NCBI RefSeq assembly: GCF_022548875.1
Contig: NZ_JAKZEW010000001.1
Span: 264-64,263, forward strand
Direction: 5' to 3'
Length of the DNA stretch: 64,000 nucleotides
From: Glycomyces sp. L485
GTDB lineage: Bacteria > Actinomycetota > Actinomycetes > Mycobacteriales > Micromonosporaceae
Part shown: one piece after another, positions 7,665 through 14,836 of the stretch
Layout of the letters: every line of letters starts with the position of its first letter
How positions within the stretch are numbered: position 1 is the stretch's first letter
Made by a program: the position numbers and the translations under genes
Notes under the pieces: model-generated
What the model was told of the DNA's origin: nothing
What the model saw: the letters and a program-made list of their open reading frames with translations, nothing else
Databases searched by the model: none

Positions 7665-8584
7665 GCCTGCAGCGGCTGGTACGGCAGCGCCTCCTGCAGC
7701 GACTCCCTGGCGGCGTCGTCGCACGGGGCTTGGCAGACCTCCCAGGCCACCTCCACCGTCGAGCTCCCGTCCGGCGCGGTGCACACGATCGACCGGTCGG
7801 CCGGTTCGCACCGGTATTCGGCGGGGACTCGGAAGGCGAGCGGCCAACCCTTGAGGGCCACGACGTTCGTGTCGTCGTCGGGGCCGAACAGCGTGCCCGC
7901 CACCGACAGGTCGGAGGCGCCCTCGATCCACTGCGGCACCGCCTCCTGGCCCTCCTCGGCCGCGCCCTCGGGCGCCTCCTCCGCCTCTCCGAACGAAGTG
8001 TCGGCGTCGGCCGGGGCCGAGCCGCTCGCGTCGTCGCCCGAGGCGACCGTCGAGCGGATGAGCCAGCCGCCCAGCACCAGCAGCGCCACGATCACGATGA
8101 CGCTCAAGACGCCGATGAGGATCGGCAGGAGCTGCGAGCGGCGCTTGGGCGGGGCGATCACCACCGTCGGCGGCGACATCGGCGGAGCCGACGGCGGACC
8201 GGCGGGGGAGGCCGGGGACTGCGGGCGGTGTGAGGCCGCACCCGGTCCCACCGGCAGCGGCCCGGTGGCCGGGCCGAGCGCCAAGAGGCGGTCCATGATC
8301 CGGTCGGCGCCCCGCAGGCGCGCATCGTGAAGCACCACCACGTACGGCTGCTCGGCTTCGAGGTCGGCCACCAGGATCGGGGCGTCCTCCGGCCCGGCCG
8401 TGGCGTACGCCCAGGCGACCGTGTCCGATAGGAGCCCCCGTCTGGCCGGGTCCTTGGACGAGGCCGAGCCGAGTGTGAGGATCTGGACCGGGCGCCCCGT
8501 CGCGTCGGCGCCCTCGCACAGTTCGTAGGCCCCTTCGACTCGAGCGGTCGAGACATCGTTGTACGGCCCGACCGTGCGACTCAT
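7469..8584 (-). CDS. Uncharacterised single-pass membrane protein
   Basis: A 371-aa protein I do not recognise. It has a cytoplasmic N-terminal domain of about 120 residues (VEGAYELCEGADATGRPV onward), a proline-rich linker, one membrane helix (LLPILIGVLSVIVIVALLVL) after basic residues PPKRRSQ, then an acidic spacer and an outside domain of about 160 residues with four cysteines (CEP, CTA, CQAPC) that could form disulfides. The start at 8584 (ATG, MSRTVGPYN) has GGGAGGGAGGG upstream; an ORF extension to 8653 looks unlike coding sequence. The layout resembles membrane sensor or protein-kinase-accessory proteins, but that is only an architectural similarity. Its 3' end lies under the tail of the convergent gene at 6630. 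Confidence 0.7.
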   Translation of the reverse strand: MSRTVGPYNDVSTARVEGAYELCEGADATGRPVQILTLGSASSKDPARRGLLSDTVAWAYATAGPEDAPILVADLEAEQPYVVVLHDARLRGADRIMDRLLALGPATGPLPVGPGAASHRPQSPASPAGPPSAPPMSPPTVVIAPPKRRSQLLPILIGVLSVIVIVALLVLGGWLIRSTVASGDDASGSAPADADTSFGEAEEAPEGAAEEGQEAVPQWIEGASDLSVAGTLFGPDDDTNVVALKGWPLAFRVPAEYRCEPADRSIVCTAPDGSSTVEVAWEVCQAPCDDAARESLQEALPYQPLQAYENGDIGFAVREPFGKWKASLSVFVDNAGTILHVSAVADVATELAEDAQPILNDVLNQAKSLEE

Positions 8585-8715
8585 CGAGACCCTCCCTCCC
8601 ACAGTGCGAATCACCACTAAGTATGGCCCGTCTCCGCACGCCCCCCGACACAAGGTGGCCCCTGCTCGGAGCGACTTCGGCCGGACGACCGAGGCGGGCT
8701 CCGAGCAGGGCCGAC

Positions 8716-8721
8716 TACGCT
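8716..8721 (+). promoter_or_regulatory. -10 box of leaderless DUF368 gene
   Basis: TACGCT lies 6 bases before the GTG at 8728, with no independent ribosome-binding site. Confidence 0.45.
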
Positions 8722-8727
8722 GGGAGC

Positions 8728-9711
8728 GTGACGATCTACCGCAGCACCGAAGACGGACCGGTCCCCCTCGACCCCGCCTCGCCGGACGGTGCGCCGCGGC
8801 CGAAGACCCCGTGGAGAACCGCCCCGTTCAACGCGATCAGGGGCGGCATGATCGGCGCCGCCGAGGGAGTCCCCGGCGTCTCGGGCGGGACCATCGCCCT
8901 GGTGGTCGGCCTGTACGACCGGCTCATCGACGCCGCAAGCGACTTGCTGCACGCCGCCCGGGGCCTCGTCTCCGGTGTCGCGCGGCGCCGCGGGGCCGGC
9001 GAGGGCCTGCGGGCGCTCAAATCCATCGACTGGCCGCTGCTCGTGCCGGTCCTCATCGGCATGGCCGCCGTGCTGCTGTTGACGATCAAGACGGTGGCGC
9101 CGCTGCTGGAGTCGCACCCGGTGCCGACCAAGGCGCTGTTCTTCGGCATGATCGCCGTCTCGATCGCCGTACCGGTGCGCATGATGCCGCAGCGGTTCCG
9201 GGTCCTCGACATCGTGCTGCTCCTCGCCTCCGCCGCGGCGGCCTTCTTCTTGACGGGCCTTCCGCCCTCGGAGCTGGCCGACCCGCCGCTGTGGCTGGTG
9301 TTCCTCGCCGCCGCCATCGCCATCAACGCACTGGTGCTGCCGGGCGTGTCGGGTTCGTTCCTGCTGCTTGCCATGGGCCTGTACGTGCATGTGGAACACG
9401 CGCTCGACGAGCGCAACCTCGCCTTCATCGGCGTCTTCGCGCTCGGCGCGATGGTCGGCCTCGGCTCGTTCGTCAAGCTGCTCCAATGGCTGCTGCACCG
9501 ACGCCGGCAGGCCACCATGGCCGTGCTCGCCGGGCTCATGGCGGGCTCGCTGCGGTCGCTGTGGCCCTGGCAGAGCGAGGAGAACGCCCTCCAGGCGCCG
9601 AGCGGCCCCATCGTCGGCCCGCTCCTTCTGGTGATCCTCGGCGCGGCGGTGGTGCTCATCGCGATGATCTGGGAGTCGAAGCAGCACAAGAAGGTCGCAG
9701 GCCAGGACTGA
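8728..9711 (+). CDS. DUF368/PopT-family undecaprenyl-phosphate translocase
   Basis: A 327-aa polytopic membrane protein of the DUF368 family. Members (PopT) are known to flip undecaprenyl phosphate, recycling the lipid carrier used for cell-wall building. The hallmark GAAEGVPGVSGGTIALVVGL near residues 40-65 is present, and a second half-repeat LPGVSGSFLLLAMGLY appears further on, giving the expected internal duplication. About eight hydrophobic segments are visible. I chose the GTG at 8728 because TACGCT ends 6 bases before it; the upstream in-frame extension is arginine/proline-rich and unlikely. The short N-terminal tail is cytoplasmic by the positive-inside rule. Confidence 0.85.
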   Translation: MTIYRSTEDGPVPLDPASPDGAPRPKTPWRTAPFNAIRGGMIGAAEGVPGVSGGTIALVVGLYDRLIDAASDLLHAARGLVSGVARRRGAGEGLRALKSIDWPLLVPVLIGMAAVLLLTIKTVAPLLESHPVPTKALFFGMIAVSIAVPVRMMPQRFRVLDIVLLLASAAAAFFLTGLPPSELADPPLWLVFLAAAIAINALVLPGVSGSFLLLAMGLYVHVEHALDERNLAFIGVFALGAMVGLGSFVKLLQWLLHRRRQATMAVLAGLMAGSLRSLWPWQSEENALQAPSGPIVGPLLLVILGAAVVLIAMIWESKQHKKVAGQD

Positions 9712-10074
9712 TGTGTCGCCGGGTGCGGCAGGGGCGGCAAGGCGGCAATTCTTTCGAGTTTCTTCGCGTCTGGGCGTAACCGCGGGCCCGCTCTCGCAGT
9801 TAATCAGGGTGGCTGCACGCCGACAGGTCTGCGGCCAGCGGCCGGAAGTGTCACCGGCTAGCCAGAGACAGCGCGATGGCCCTCGACCCGCAGACATCCG
9901 GTCGGCGAGGTCGCGGCTGAGGGCCTCACCGGAGGTGGGCGCCGAGCGTTCCCGCTCCGGCTCGCTGGACAACGACCGACAACACCGACAACTTGGTCCT
10001 CACGGCGGTTCGTGCTGCGCTGTTCTCAGTCGCACCGCCACGTCCGTGCGGCCATAAGAAAGGCAATCAAGCAG
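9712..10074. other. Leader region of the small secreted-protein gene
   Basis: This 363-base gap contains no convincing ORF. It is GC-rich with several short complementary segments, and could carry a structured 5' leader for the secreted protein at 10075. I looked for a known cell-wall-gene riboswitch and could not match one. Confidence 0.3.
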
Positions 10075-10476
10075 ATGAAGACGCGCACCATGCGTAAGGC
10101 GACCCTCGTCGGAGGCATCGCCACGGGGGCTCTGCTACTCACGGGTACGGCCGCTCAGGCCGCCGAAGTGGACGTCGACGATGCCGGCACCGACGCCGTG
10201 CAGTCGACTCCCGAGATGCTCGGTGGACTTCCGATCCCGACCGACGCCGCTCCGGGGCTGAACTCGGTGGTGCCGCCGCAGGCCCTGCCGGCGCCGGCGC
10301 TCGACAACGAGGTCGACAACACCGTCAACAGGACCGGCCACAGGGTCGACCAGACGGTCGACCAGACCGACACCCAGGTCGACAGGGGCCAGCTCGCCGC
10401 TCCCGAGACGGCCACGCCGGCTGACGAACTGCTCGGCAATCTGGGCGGTGGACTTCCGGCCCCGCTGCCGTTCTAA
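10075..10476 (+). CDS. Small secreted protein of unknown function
   Basis: 133 aa with a clear signal peptide (MKTRTMRKATLVGGIATGAL, cleavage after AAQA). The mature part is about 100 residues, hydrophilic, rich in Asp, Thr, Pro and Val, with a repetitive stretch DNEVDNTVNRTGHRVDQTVDQ that could form an amphipathic helix, and a Gly/Pro C-terminus (GNLGGGLPAPLPF). There are no cysteines and no sortase motif. ATG at 10075; AAGAAAGGC lies about 10 bases before. It sits directly upstream of the chaplin-like gene and may be a cell-surface companion. The family is not recognised. Confidence 0.65.
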   Translation: MKTRTMRKATLVGGIATGALLLTGTAAQAAEVDVDDAGTDAVQSTPEMLGGLPIPTDAAPGLNSVVPPQALPAPALDNEVDNTVNRTGHRVDQTVDQTDTQVDRGQLAAPETATPADELLGNLGGGLPAPLPF

Positions 10477-10542
10477 GGCGTTCGCCGAACCAGTCGGCCG
10501 ATGCTCGGCCGCGGGCGAATCGTCGCTCGGCGAGCGCTTCTC

Positions 10543-10594
10543 GGTCGGCGGGCGCGTACGGAGCCAGGGCCTGGTCCCGGACGGCCCGCCGACC
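10543..10594 (+). terminator. Branched hairpin terminator after the small secreted-protein gene
   Basis: GGTCGGCGGGC (10543-10553) pairs perfectly with GCCCGCCGACC (10584-10594). The 30-base interior holds further complementary bases (GGGCC/GGTCCC). It lies between the two secreted-protein genes, so they are probably separate transcription units. Confidence 0.5.
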
Positions 10595-10742
10595 GAACAC
10601 AACTCTCCCGGTTTCAATCGCACTGCGTTCCGGCGGGCGTGGCCCGCCTCCATGAACGCGCACAAGTCATTGGAGCCCACGGAGCTTCACGGGGGATACG
10701 TGATGGAACAACGAGAACGATTTCCCTGAAAGGTGACGGTTC

Positions 10743-11774
10743 GTGAACAACTCATGGGTACGTAAGACTGCAAGCACCGGCGCAATCGCAGCGGGGGCGG
10801 TCCTCGTGGCCGGCGCCGGCGCGGCTCACGCCGCCGGTCCCGACATCAAGACGCATGACAACGTGGGGGCGGTGTCGGGCAACCAGGTGGTCGCGCCCGT
10901 CCAGGCGCCCGTCAACATCTGCGGTGTGGCCGCCGCCGCGCTCGGGACCGCGAACGCGGGTTGCGAGGGCGGCGCCGAAGCCGCCTTCCACGGTCCCGCG
11001 GGCGACCTGCGGACCCGCGACAACGTCGGTTTGGTCAACGGCAACCAGGCGTATGCGCCGGTCCAGGTTCCCACCGAGGTCAGCGGCATCGCCGCAGCCG
11101 TCGGCGGGACCTCCGACGCGTGGTCGACCGGCGCCTCGAGCGCCTCGATCGCCGAGTCCGGCCGCCACGCCGAGTCCGGCCGCCACGCCGAGTCCGGCCA
11201 GGTGACCAGCAAGCGCAATGTCGGCGCGCTGTCGGGCAACCAGCTGCTCGCTCCGATCCAGGCCCCGATCAACGCCTGCGGGAACGCGGTCGCGATCGGC
11301 GGCACTGCCGATGCGGGCTGCGAGGGCGGCGCGGAGGCCGATTACAACGGTCCCGGCGGCGACCTGATCAGCAAGGACAATGTCGGACTGGGCGACGGCA
11401 ACCAGCTGTACGCCCCGATCCAGGCCCCGATCAACGTGTGCGGCAACGCCATCGCGATCCTCGGCACCGCCGACGCGTACTGCGAGGGCGGCTCGGACGC
11501 CGACATCGACGAGCCCGACCACCAGAGCCACAAGAAGGCCGGCTACACGGAGTCCTCGGACGCCGAGGCGGCCGACGCCGACTTGAGCGAGGAGCACCTG
11601 CCCTCCGGCGGCGTTCCCGGTCTCGACACCGTGACCGCCGCCGCCGGCGGCGTGGCCGGCGGGTTGCCGATCGTCGGCGGTCTCGGAGACAACGTGACTC
11701 CCGAAGACGTTGCCTCCACGGCCACCGGCACGGTCGGCGGCCTCCCCGAGGCGGCCGGCGCGGGTCTGCTCTAG
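10743..11774 (+). CDS. Secreted protein with four chaplin-like repeats
   Basis: A 343-aa exported protein. The signal peptide is residues 1-31 (GAAHA cleavage). Four repeats of about 40 residues follow at about 39-80, 93-130, 158-200 and 212-253, each with DNVG.x.GNQ, a P-rich core such as APIQAPINVCGNA, and GGTADA. Repeats 1, 3 and 4 carry two Cys 14 residues apart (60/74, 179/193, 233/247); repeat 2 has none. The pattern resembles chaplins, the amyloid-like surface proteins that lower surface tension so aerial hyphae can emerge. Between repeats 2 and 3 is an AESGRH tandem. There is no LPxTG motif; the C-terminus is Gly/Val-rich. GTG start with AAAGGTGA upstream. Confidence 0.75.
   Translation: MNNSWVRKTASTGAIAAGAVLVAGAGAAHAAGPDIKTHDNVGAVSGNQVVAPVQAPVNICGVAAAALGTANAGCEGGAEAAFHGPAGDLRTRDNVGLVNGNQAYAPVQVPTEVSGIAAAVGGTSDAWSTGASSASIAESGRHAESGRHAESGQVTSKRNVGALSGNQLLAPIQAPINACGNAVAIGGTADAGCEGGAEADYNGPGGDLISKDNVGLGDGNQLYAPIQAPINVCGNAIAILGTADAYCEGGSDADIDEPDHQSHKKAGYTESSDAEAADADLSEEHLPSGGVPGLDTVTAAAGGVAGGLPIVGGLGDNVTPEDVASTATGTVGGLPEAAGAGLL
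11151..11199 (+). repeat. 18-bp tandem repeat inside the chaplin-like gene
   Basis: The unit GCCGAGTCCGGCCGCCAC occurs at 11151-11168 and 11169-11186, with a 13-base partial third copy at 11187-11199. It encodes AESGRH repeats in the linker between repeats 2 and 3, and copy number could vary by slippage. Confidence 0.85.
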
Positions 11775-11839
11775 AGCACCGCGAAGAGATCGGATCGCGC
11801 CGCGGCACTTCCCTGCCGCGGCGCGGCCGTGCGCGATCG

Positions 11840-12346
11840 TTACCTGCCGGACTCGACGCGCTCGGCGAGGGCGGTGTTCACCGCCTCGAAGCTCTTGGCG
11901 GTGTCGTCGAGCAGGCCGCTCATGGCGGGTACCAGGACGCCGGTGAAGCGTTCGCCGTGAGTGAGGACGGTGGCGCCGTCCTCCTGCGGTTCGAGGACGA
12001 AAAAGTGCTCGCCGTCGAAGAGCCCTCCGGGGCCGAGCCTGCCGAGCCAGCGGATCTGCCGAGCGGGGGAGACCCTGAGGACCCTGGGCCGGACGCGCTG
12101 CGTCTTGCCGTTCGACTGCGTGAAGGTCACGTCGAGGCGCTCGTATTCGGCGAGCTGGCCGCTGATCGCGGTGATGAAGGGGTTCCATTCGCCGTATGCC
12201 GGGAAATCGGTGAGCACCGCCCAGACTTCGTGGGCAGGCGCGTCGATGCGGGCGGTGGTCTCGATTCGGCGATCCTGGCGCAGCGCCCACACGCTGTAAC
12301 CCGCGACCGCCGCGACGACGACCGCGAGGATGATCAGGAGTATCAA
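11840..12346 (-). CDS. Membrane-anchored SRPBCC (START-like) domain protein
   Basis: 168 aa. Residues 1-25 are a hydrophobic N-terminal anchor (ILLIILAVVVAAVAGYSVWAL). The rest is an SRPBCC/polyketide-cyclase-like fold: TTARIDAPAHEVWAVLTDF, YGEWNPFI, then a helix at the C-terminus. Such domains bind hydrophobic ligands; none is predicted here. The start is TTG at 12346 with GGAAAGG about 8 bases upstream, placed 3 bases past the stop of the Hsp70-like gene, so the two are co-transcribed and likely translationally coupled. The pairing suggests a joint membrane function. Confidence 0.8.
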   Translation of the reverse strand: MILLIILAVVVAAVAGYSVWALRQDRRIETTARIDAPAHEVWAVLTDFPAYGEWNPFITAISGQLAEYERLDVTFTQSNGKTQRVRPRVLRVSPARQIRWLGRLGPGGLFDGEHFFVLEPQEDGATVLTHGERFTGVLVPAMSGLLDDTAKSFEAVNTALAERVESGR

Positions 12347-12349
12347 GAT

Positions 12350-14734
12350 CTAGCCTTTCCCGAGGTTCCAGAGGCGGACGGTGCCGTCCGCGAAGCCGGT
12401 GACCGCGATCGTATACCCGTCGACGACGGTGGCGGTCGCATCGGTGAGCAGGTTGGAGGTGTCGTCCTCGTCTTCGAAGACCGTCAGTTGCTCACCGCTG
12501 TACAGGTTGAGCAGTGCGCCTTGGGCGTCGTCGTCGAAGGCGAACAGCGCGTCGGCGCCGTCGACGGTCACGGCCTGGTGGACGAAGTTGGCGTCGAGGT
12601 CGCCGTCCCATGCCGTGGATCCTTCGAAGGTGCCCGAGGCCAGGTCCCAGATGTAGTACCGCTCCTGGCTGAGGACCATCGCGTGCGGGGCCCCGTCGGT
12701 ATAGACGATTCTCAGCGACTTCGCGGTGTCGCTGTCGCTCCATCCGTCGGCGGTCTCGAACGACAGGCCGGTGTCCAAACCTGTCTCCGTGTCGAACAGG
12801 CGAAGTTCGCCTTCGGCGTTCACCGTCACCATGCTGATGCGGTCGTCGAAGACGGCGAAGTGCCGGATGCTGTTGAGCTGGTCCTGGTTCAGCGTGATGT
12901 CGCCGGTCACCCGGGTCTCCTGTTCGAGGTCCCACAAGTACGAGTAGTCCGGGAACATGACTGCGTATGTGGCGGCTCCGGCGTTGGTGCCGAGGGCGTG
13001 CCGGTCGATGTCCGAGGTGTCGGAGTAGCCGGCGCCCTCGCTGAGGATCTCGCGGTCGAACGTTTCGGGTTCCCAGGCGTAGAAGCCGAACAGGGTGTCC
13101 ATCGCGACGACCATGGTGCGGCCGTCCGAGAACTCGGTCACGCCGAGTATCTCGGTGAAATGGGTGAGGGGCAGTTCCTCGATGAGGTCGCCGGTCTCCA
13201 GGTCCCATTTCTTGATGGTCTTGTCGGCTCCCGAGGTGAAGAGCGCTTCGCCGTCCTCGGTCGGGGCGATCGCCATGGAGGTCACTTTGCCCGCGTGGGC
13301 GTCGATGACAGGGCCGGCCTGCTCGAAGGTCGCGGCATCGGGAAGGGACGCGCTCAGTCCGGTCGCCTCGTCGCCTCCGATGTCGTTCTGGCGGAAGATG
13401 AAGATCAGAGCAGCCACGATCAAGACGTCGATGACGACGACGGCTGCGATGACCTTCTTTGCGCGGCCCTTCTTCTTGACAGGCTCGGCGTCCGCCAGTG
13501 GCGGGGGCTGGGGCGGCGTGGCCTGCGTCGGGGGCGACTTGATGTCGGATCGCGGCTGCGGGACGGAGGTTGCCTGCGGTGTCATCGGCCCAGGCCGCTG
13601 CGGCGGAAATTGCGGTGTCGCCGGTGCGGGCCTCGCCTGCGGCGTGAGGGCCGGCCGCGCCGGCTCGGACCACAGCACGCTGCCTTCTCCGACGACGACT
13701 TCGGGTTGGTCCAGCACGGTCGGGGCGACGCCGAGTGCGCGGTGCAGCATGGTCGCGACCAGCGGCATCCGGCTCGCGCCGCCGACGAGGAACACGCCGG
13801 CGCTGCGGGCCGGGTCGAGCCCGGCGGCGCGGAGGACGCCCTGCGTCACGCCGACCGTCTGCTCCAGGTGCGGGGCGGCGATCTTCTCCAGCTCGGTGCG
13901 GGTCAGGTGCGCCTCGCGGTCGAGCAGGGGGATCGCGAAGTCGGCCTGCTGGTGGCGCGACAGGCGCTCCTTTGCACCGCGGATCTCCTCCTGGAAGTCG
14001 CGGAAGTGCCGCCGGTCCTCGGCGGTGGACGGGTTGGTGAGCCGCCGCCAGGCGTCGTGCCCGCCGTAGGTCCGGGCGAAGTGGTCGATGATCGCGGCGT
14101 CGATGTCGAGGCCGCCGAGGTCGCCTCGGCCGTCGAGCGCGACGGTCTCGAAGCCGTGCTCGGTGCGCCGGACCACGCTCGCGTCGAAGGTTCCCGCGCC
14201 GAGGTCGTAGACCACGATGGACGAACCGACTGCGATGTGGTGTCTGAGGGTCTCCGCGAAATAGGTGGCGGCCGCGACCGGTTCGGGCACGAGCCGCACT
14301 CGGCCGAGCCCGCTCCGCGCCGCCGCGTCTTCGACGATCCGGCGCCTGGCCGGACCCCATTCCGCCGGGACGGTGATGGTGACGTGCCGCGGGGCGCCCA
14401 CCACGCGGCGGCACTCCTCGGCGACGGCCCGCAGGACCGCGGCTACGAGGTCCGTGATGGGGAACTCCCTGTCGCCCAGGAGGACCGATCCTCGGTCGAG
14501 GTGCCGCTTCGGGTTGGGCTCGAACCGCTCGGGGTAGCGCCGTCCGCTGTAGACCGCGTCGCGGCCGACCAGCAGAGCGCCGCTCGAGTCGACGCACACC
14601 GCCGAGGGCATCAGCGGCGCGCCGTCGAACAGCAGCGGCCGGACGCTCCCGTCGGGACGGCGGACCACGGCGATGGTGTGCGAGGTGCCGAAGTCGATGC
14701 CGAGCGAGGGTCCGGGGAGCAAGGGGCGGCTCAT
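12350..14734 (-). CDS. Hsp70-type ATPase fused to a transmembrane helix and an extracytoplasmic beta-propeller
   Basis: A 794-aa fusion. Residues about 1-350 are an Hsp70/actin-fold nucleotide-binding domain: phosphate-1 loop LGIDFGTSHT, phosphate-2 VVYDLGAGTFDASVV, adenosine motif VFLVGGASRMP. A Pro/Gln/Ala-rich linker follows, then KKKGRAKK and a membrane helix (VIAAVVVIDVLIVAALIFIF), and finally a WD40-like propeller of about 300 residues (VTSMAIAPTEDGEALFTSG, KTIKKWDLETG, closing TVRLWNLGKG). The Hsp70 substrate-binding domain is absent. Topology puts the ATPase inside and the propeller outside. A minus-strand TACGAT (14741-14746) lies 6 bases before the ATG at 14734, so it is probably leaderless. 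It forms an operon with the SRPBCC gene. Confidence 0.85.
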   Translation of the reverse strand: MSRPLLPGPSLGIDFGTSHTIAVVRRPDGSVRPLLFDGAPLMPSAVCVDSSGALLVGRDAVYSGRRYPERFEPNPKRHLDRGSVLLGDREFPITDLVAAVLRAVAEECRRVVGAPRHVTITVPAEWGPARRRIVEDAAARSGLGRVRLVPEPVAAATYFAETLRHHIAVGSSIVVYDLGAGTFDASVVRRTEHGFETVALDGRGDLGGLDIDAAIIDHFARTYGGHDAWRRLTNPSTAEDRRHFRDFQEEIRGAKERLSRHQQADFAIPLLDREAHLTRTELEKIAAPHLEQTVGVTQGVLRAAGLDPARSAGVFLVGGASRMPLVATMLHRALGVAPTVLDQPEVVVGEGSVLWSEPARPALTPQARPAPATPQFPPQRPGPMTPQATSVPQPRSDIKSPPTQATPPQPPPLADAEPVKKKGRAKKVIAAVVVIDVLIVAALIFIFRQNDIGGDEATGLSASLPDAATFEQAGPVIDAHAGKVTSMAIAPTEDGEALFTSGADKTIKKWDLETGDLIEELPLTHFTEILGVTEFSDGRTMVVAMDTLFGFYAWEPETFDREILSEGAGYSDTSDIDRHALGTNAGAATYAVMFPDYSYLWDLEQETRVTGDITLNQDQLNSIRHFAVFDDRISMVTVNAEGELRLFDTETGLDTGLSFETADGWSDSDTAKSLRIVYTDGAPHAMVLSQERYYIWDLASGTFEGSTAWDGDLDANFVHQAVTVDGADALFAFDDDAQGALLNLYSGEQLTVFEDEDDTSNLLTDATATVVDGYTIAVTGFADGTVRLWNLGKG

Positions 14735-14740
14735 GGAGCG

Positions 14741-14746
14741 ATCGTA
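14741..14746 (-). promoter_or_regulatory. -10 box of the leaderless Hsp70-like gene
   Basis: Minus-strand TACGAT ends 6 bases before the ATG at 14734 and no ribosome-binding site is seen. Confidence 0.45.
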
Positions 14747-14836
14747 ACGAACTGCCGGGAGTGAGCCTTGACTCCTTGAATTAGTATGGTCATACGTCGT
14801 AATGGCGGTACTCCAACACCCGGTGATCGGAAACCA

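Noticed and set aside
9712-10074. Possible riboswitch upstream of the secreted-protein gene
   Set aside because: I could not match the conserved core of a known riboswitch class by eye, so no call is made; a covariance-model search would decide.
10961-14764. 1267-codon plus-strand open frame across the chaplin, SRPBCC and Hsp70-like genes
   Set aside because: It is an out-of-frame shadow: Arg-rich at first and then the antisense of the Hsp70-like gene. The opposite-strand and in-frame proteins have clear domains.
14783-14794. GTATGGTCATAC inverted repeat as an operator before the GH3 gene
   Set aside because: Arms are only 5 bp and overlap a TATGGT promoter-like hexamer; too weak to claim.
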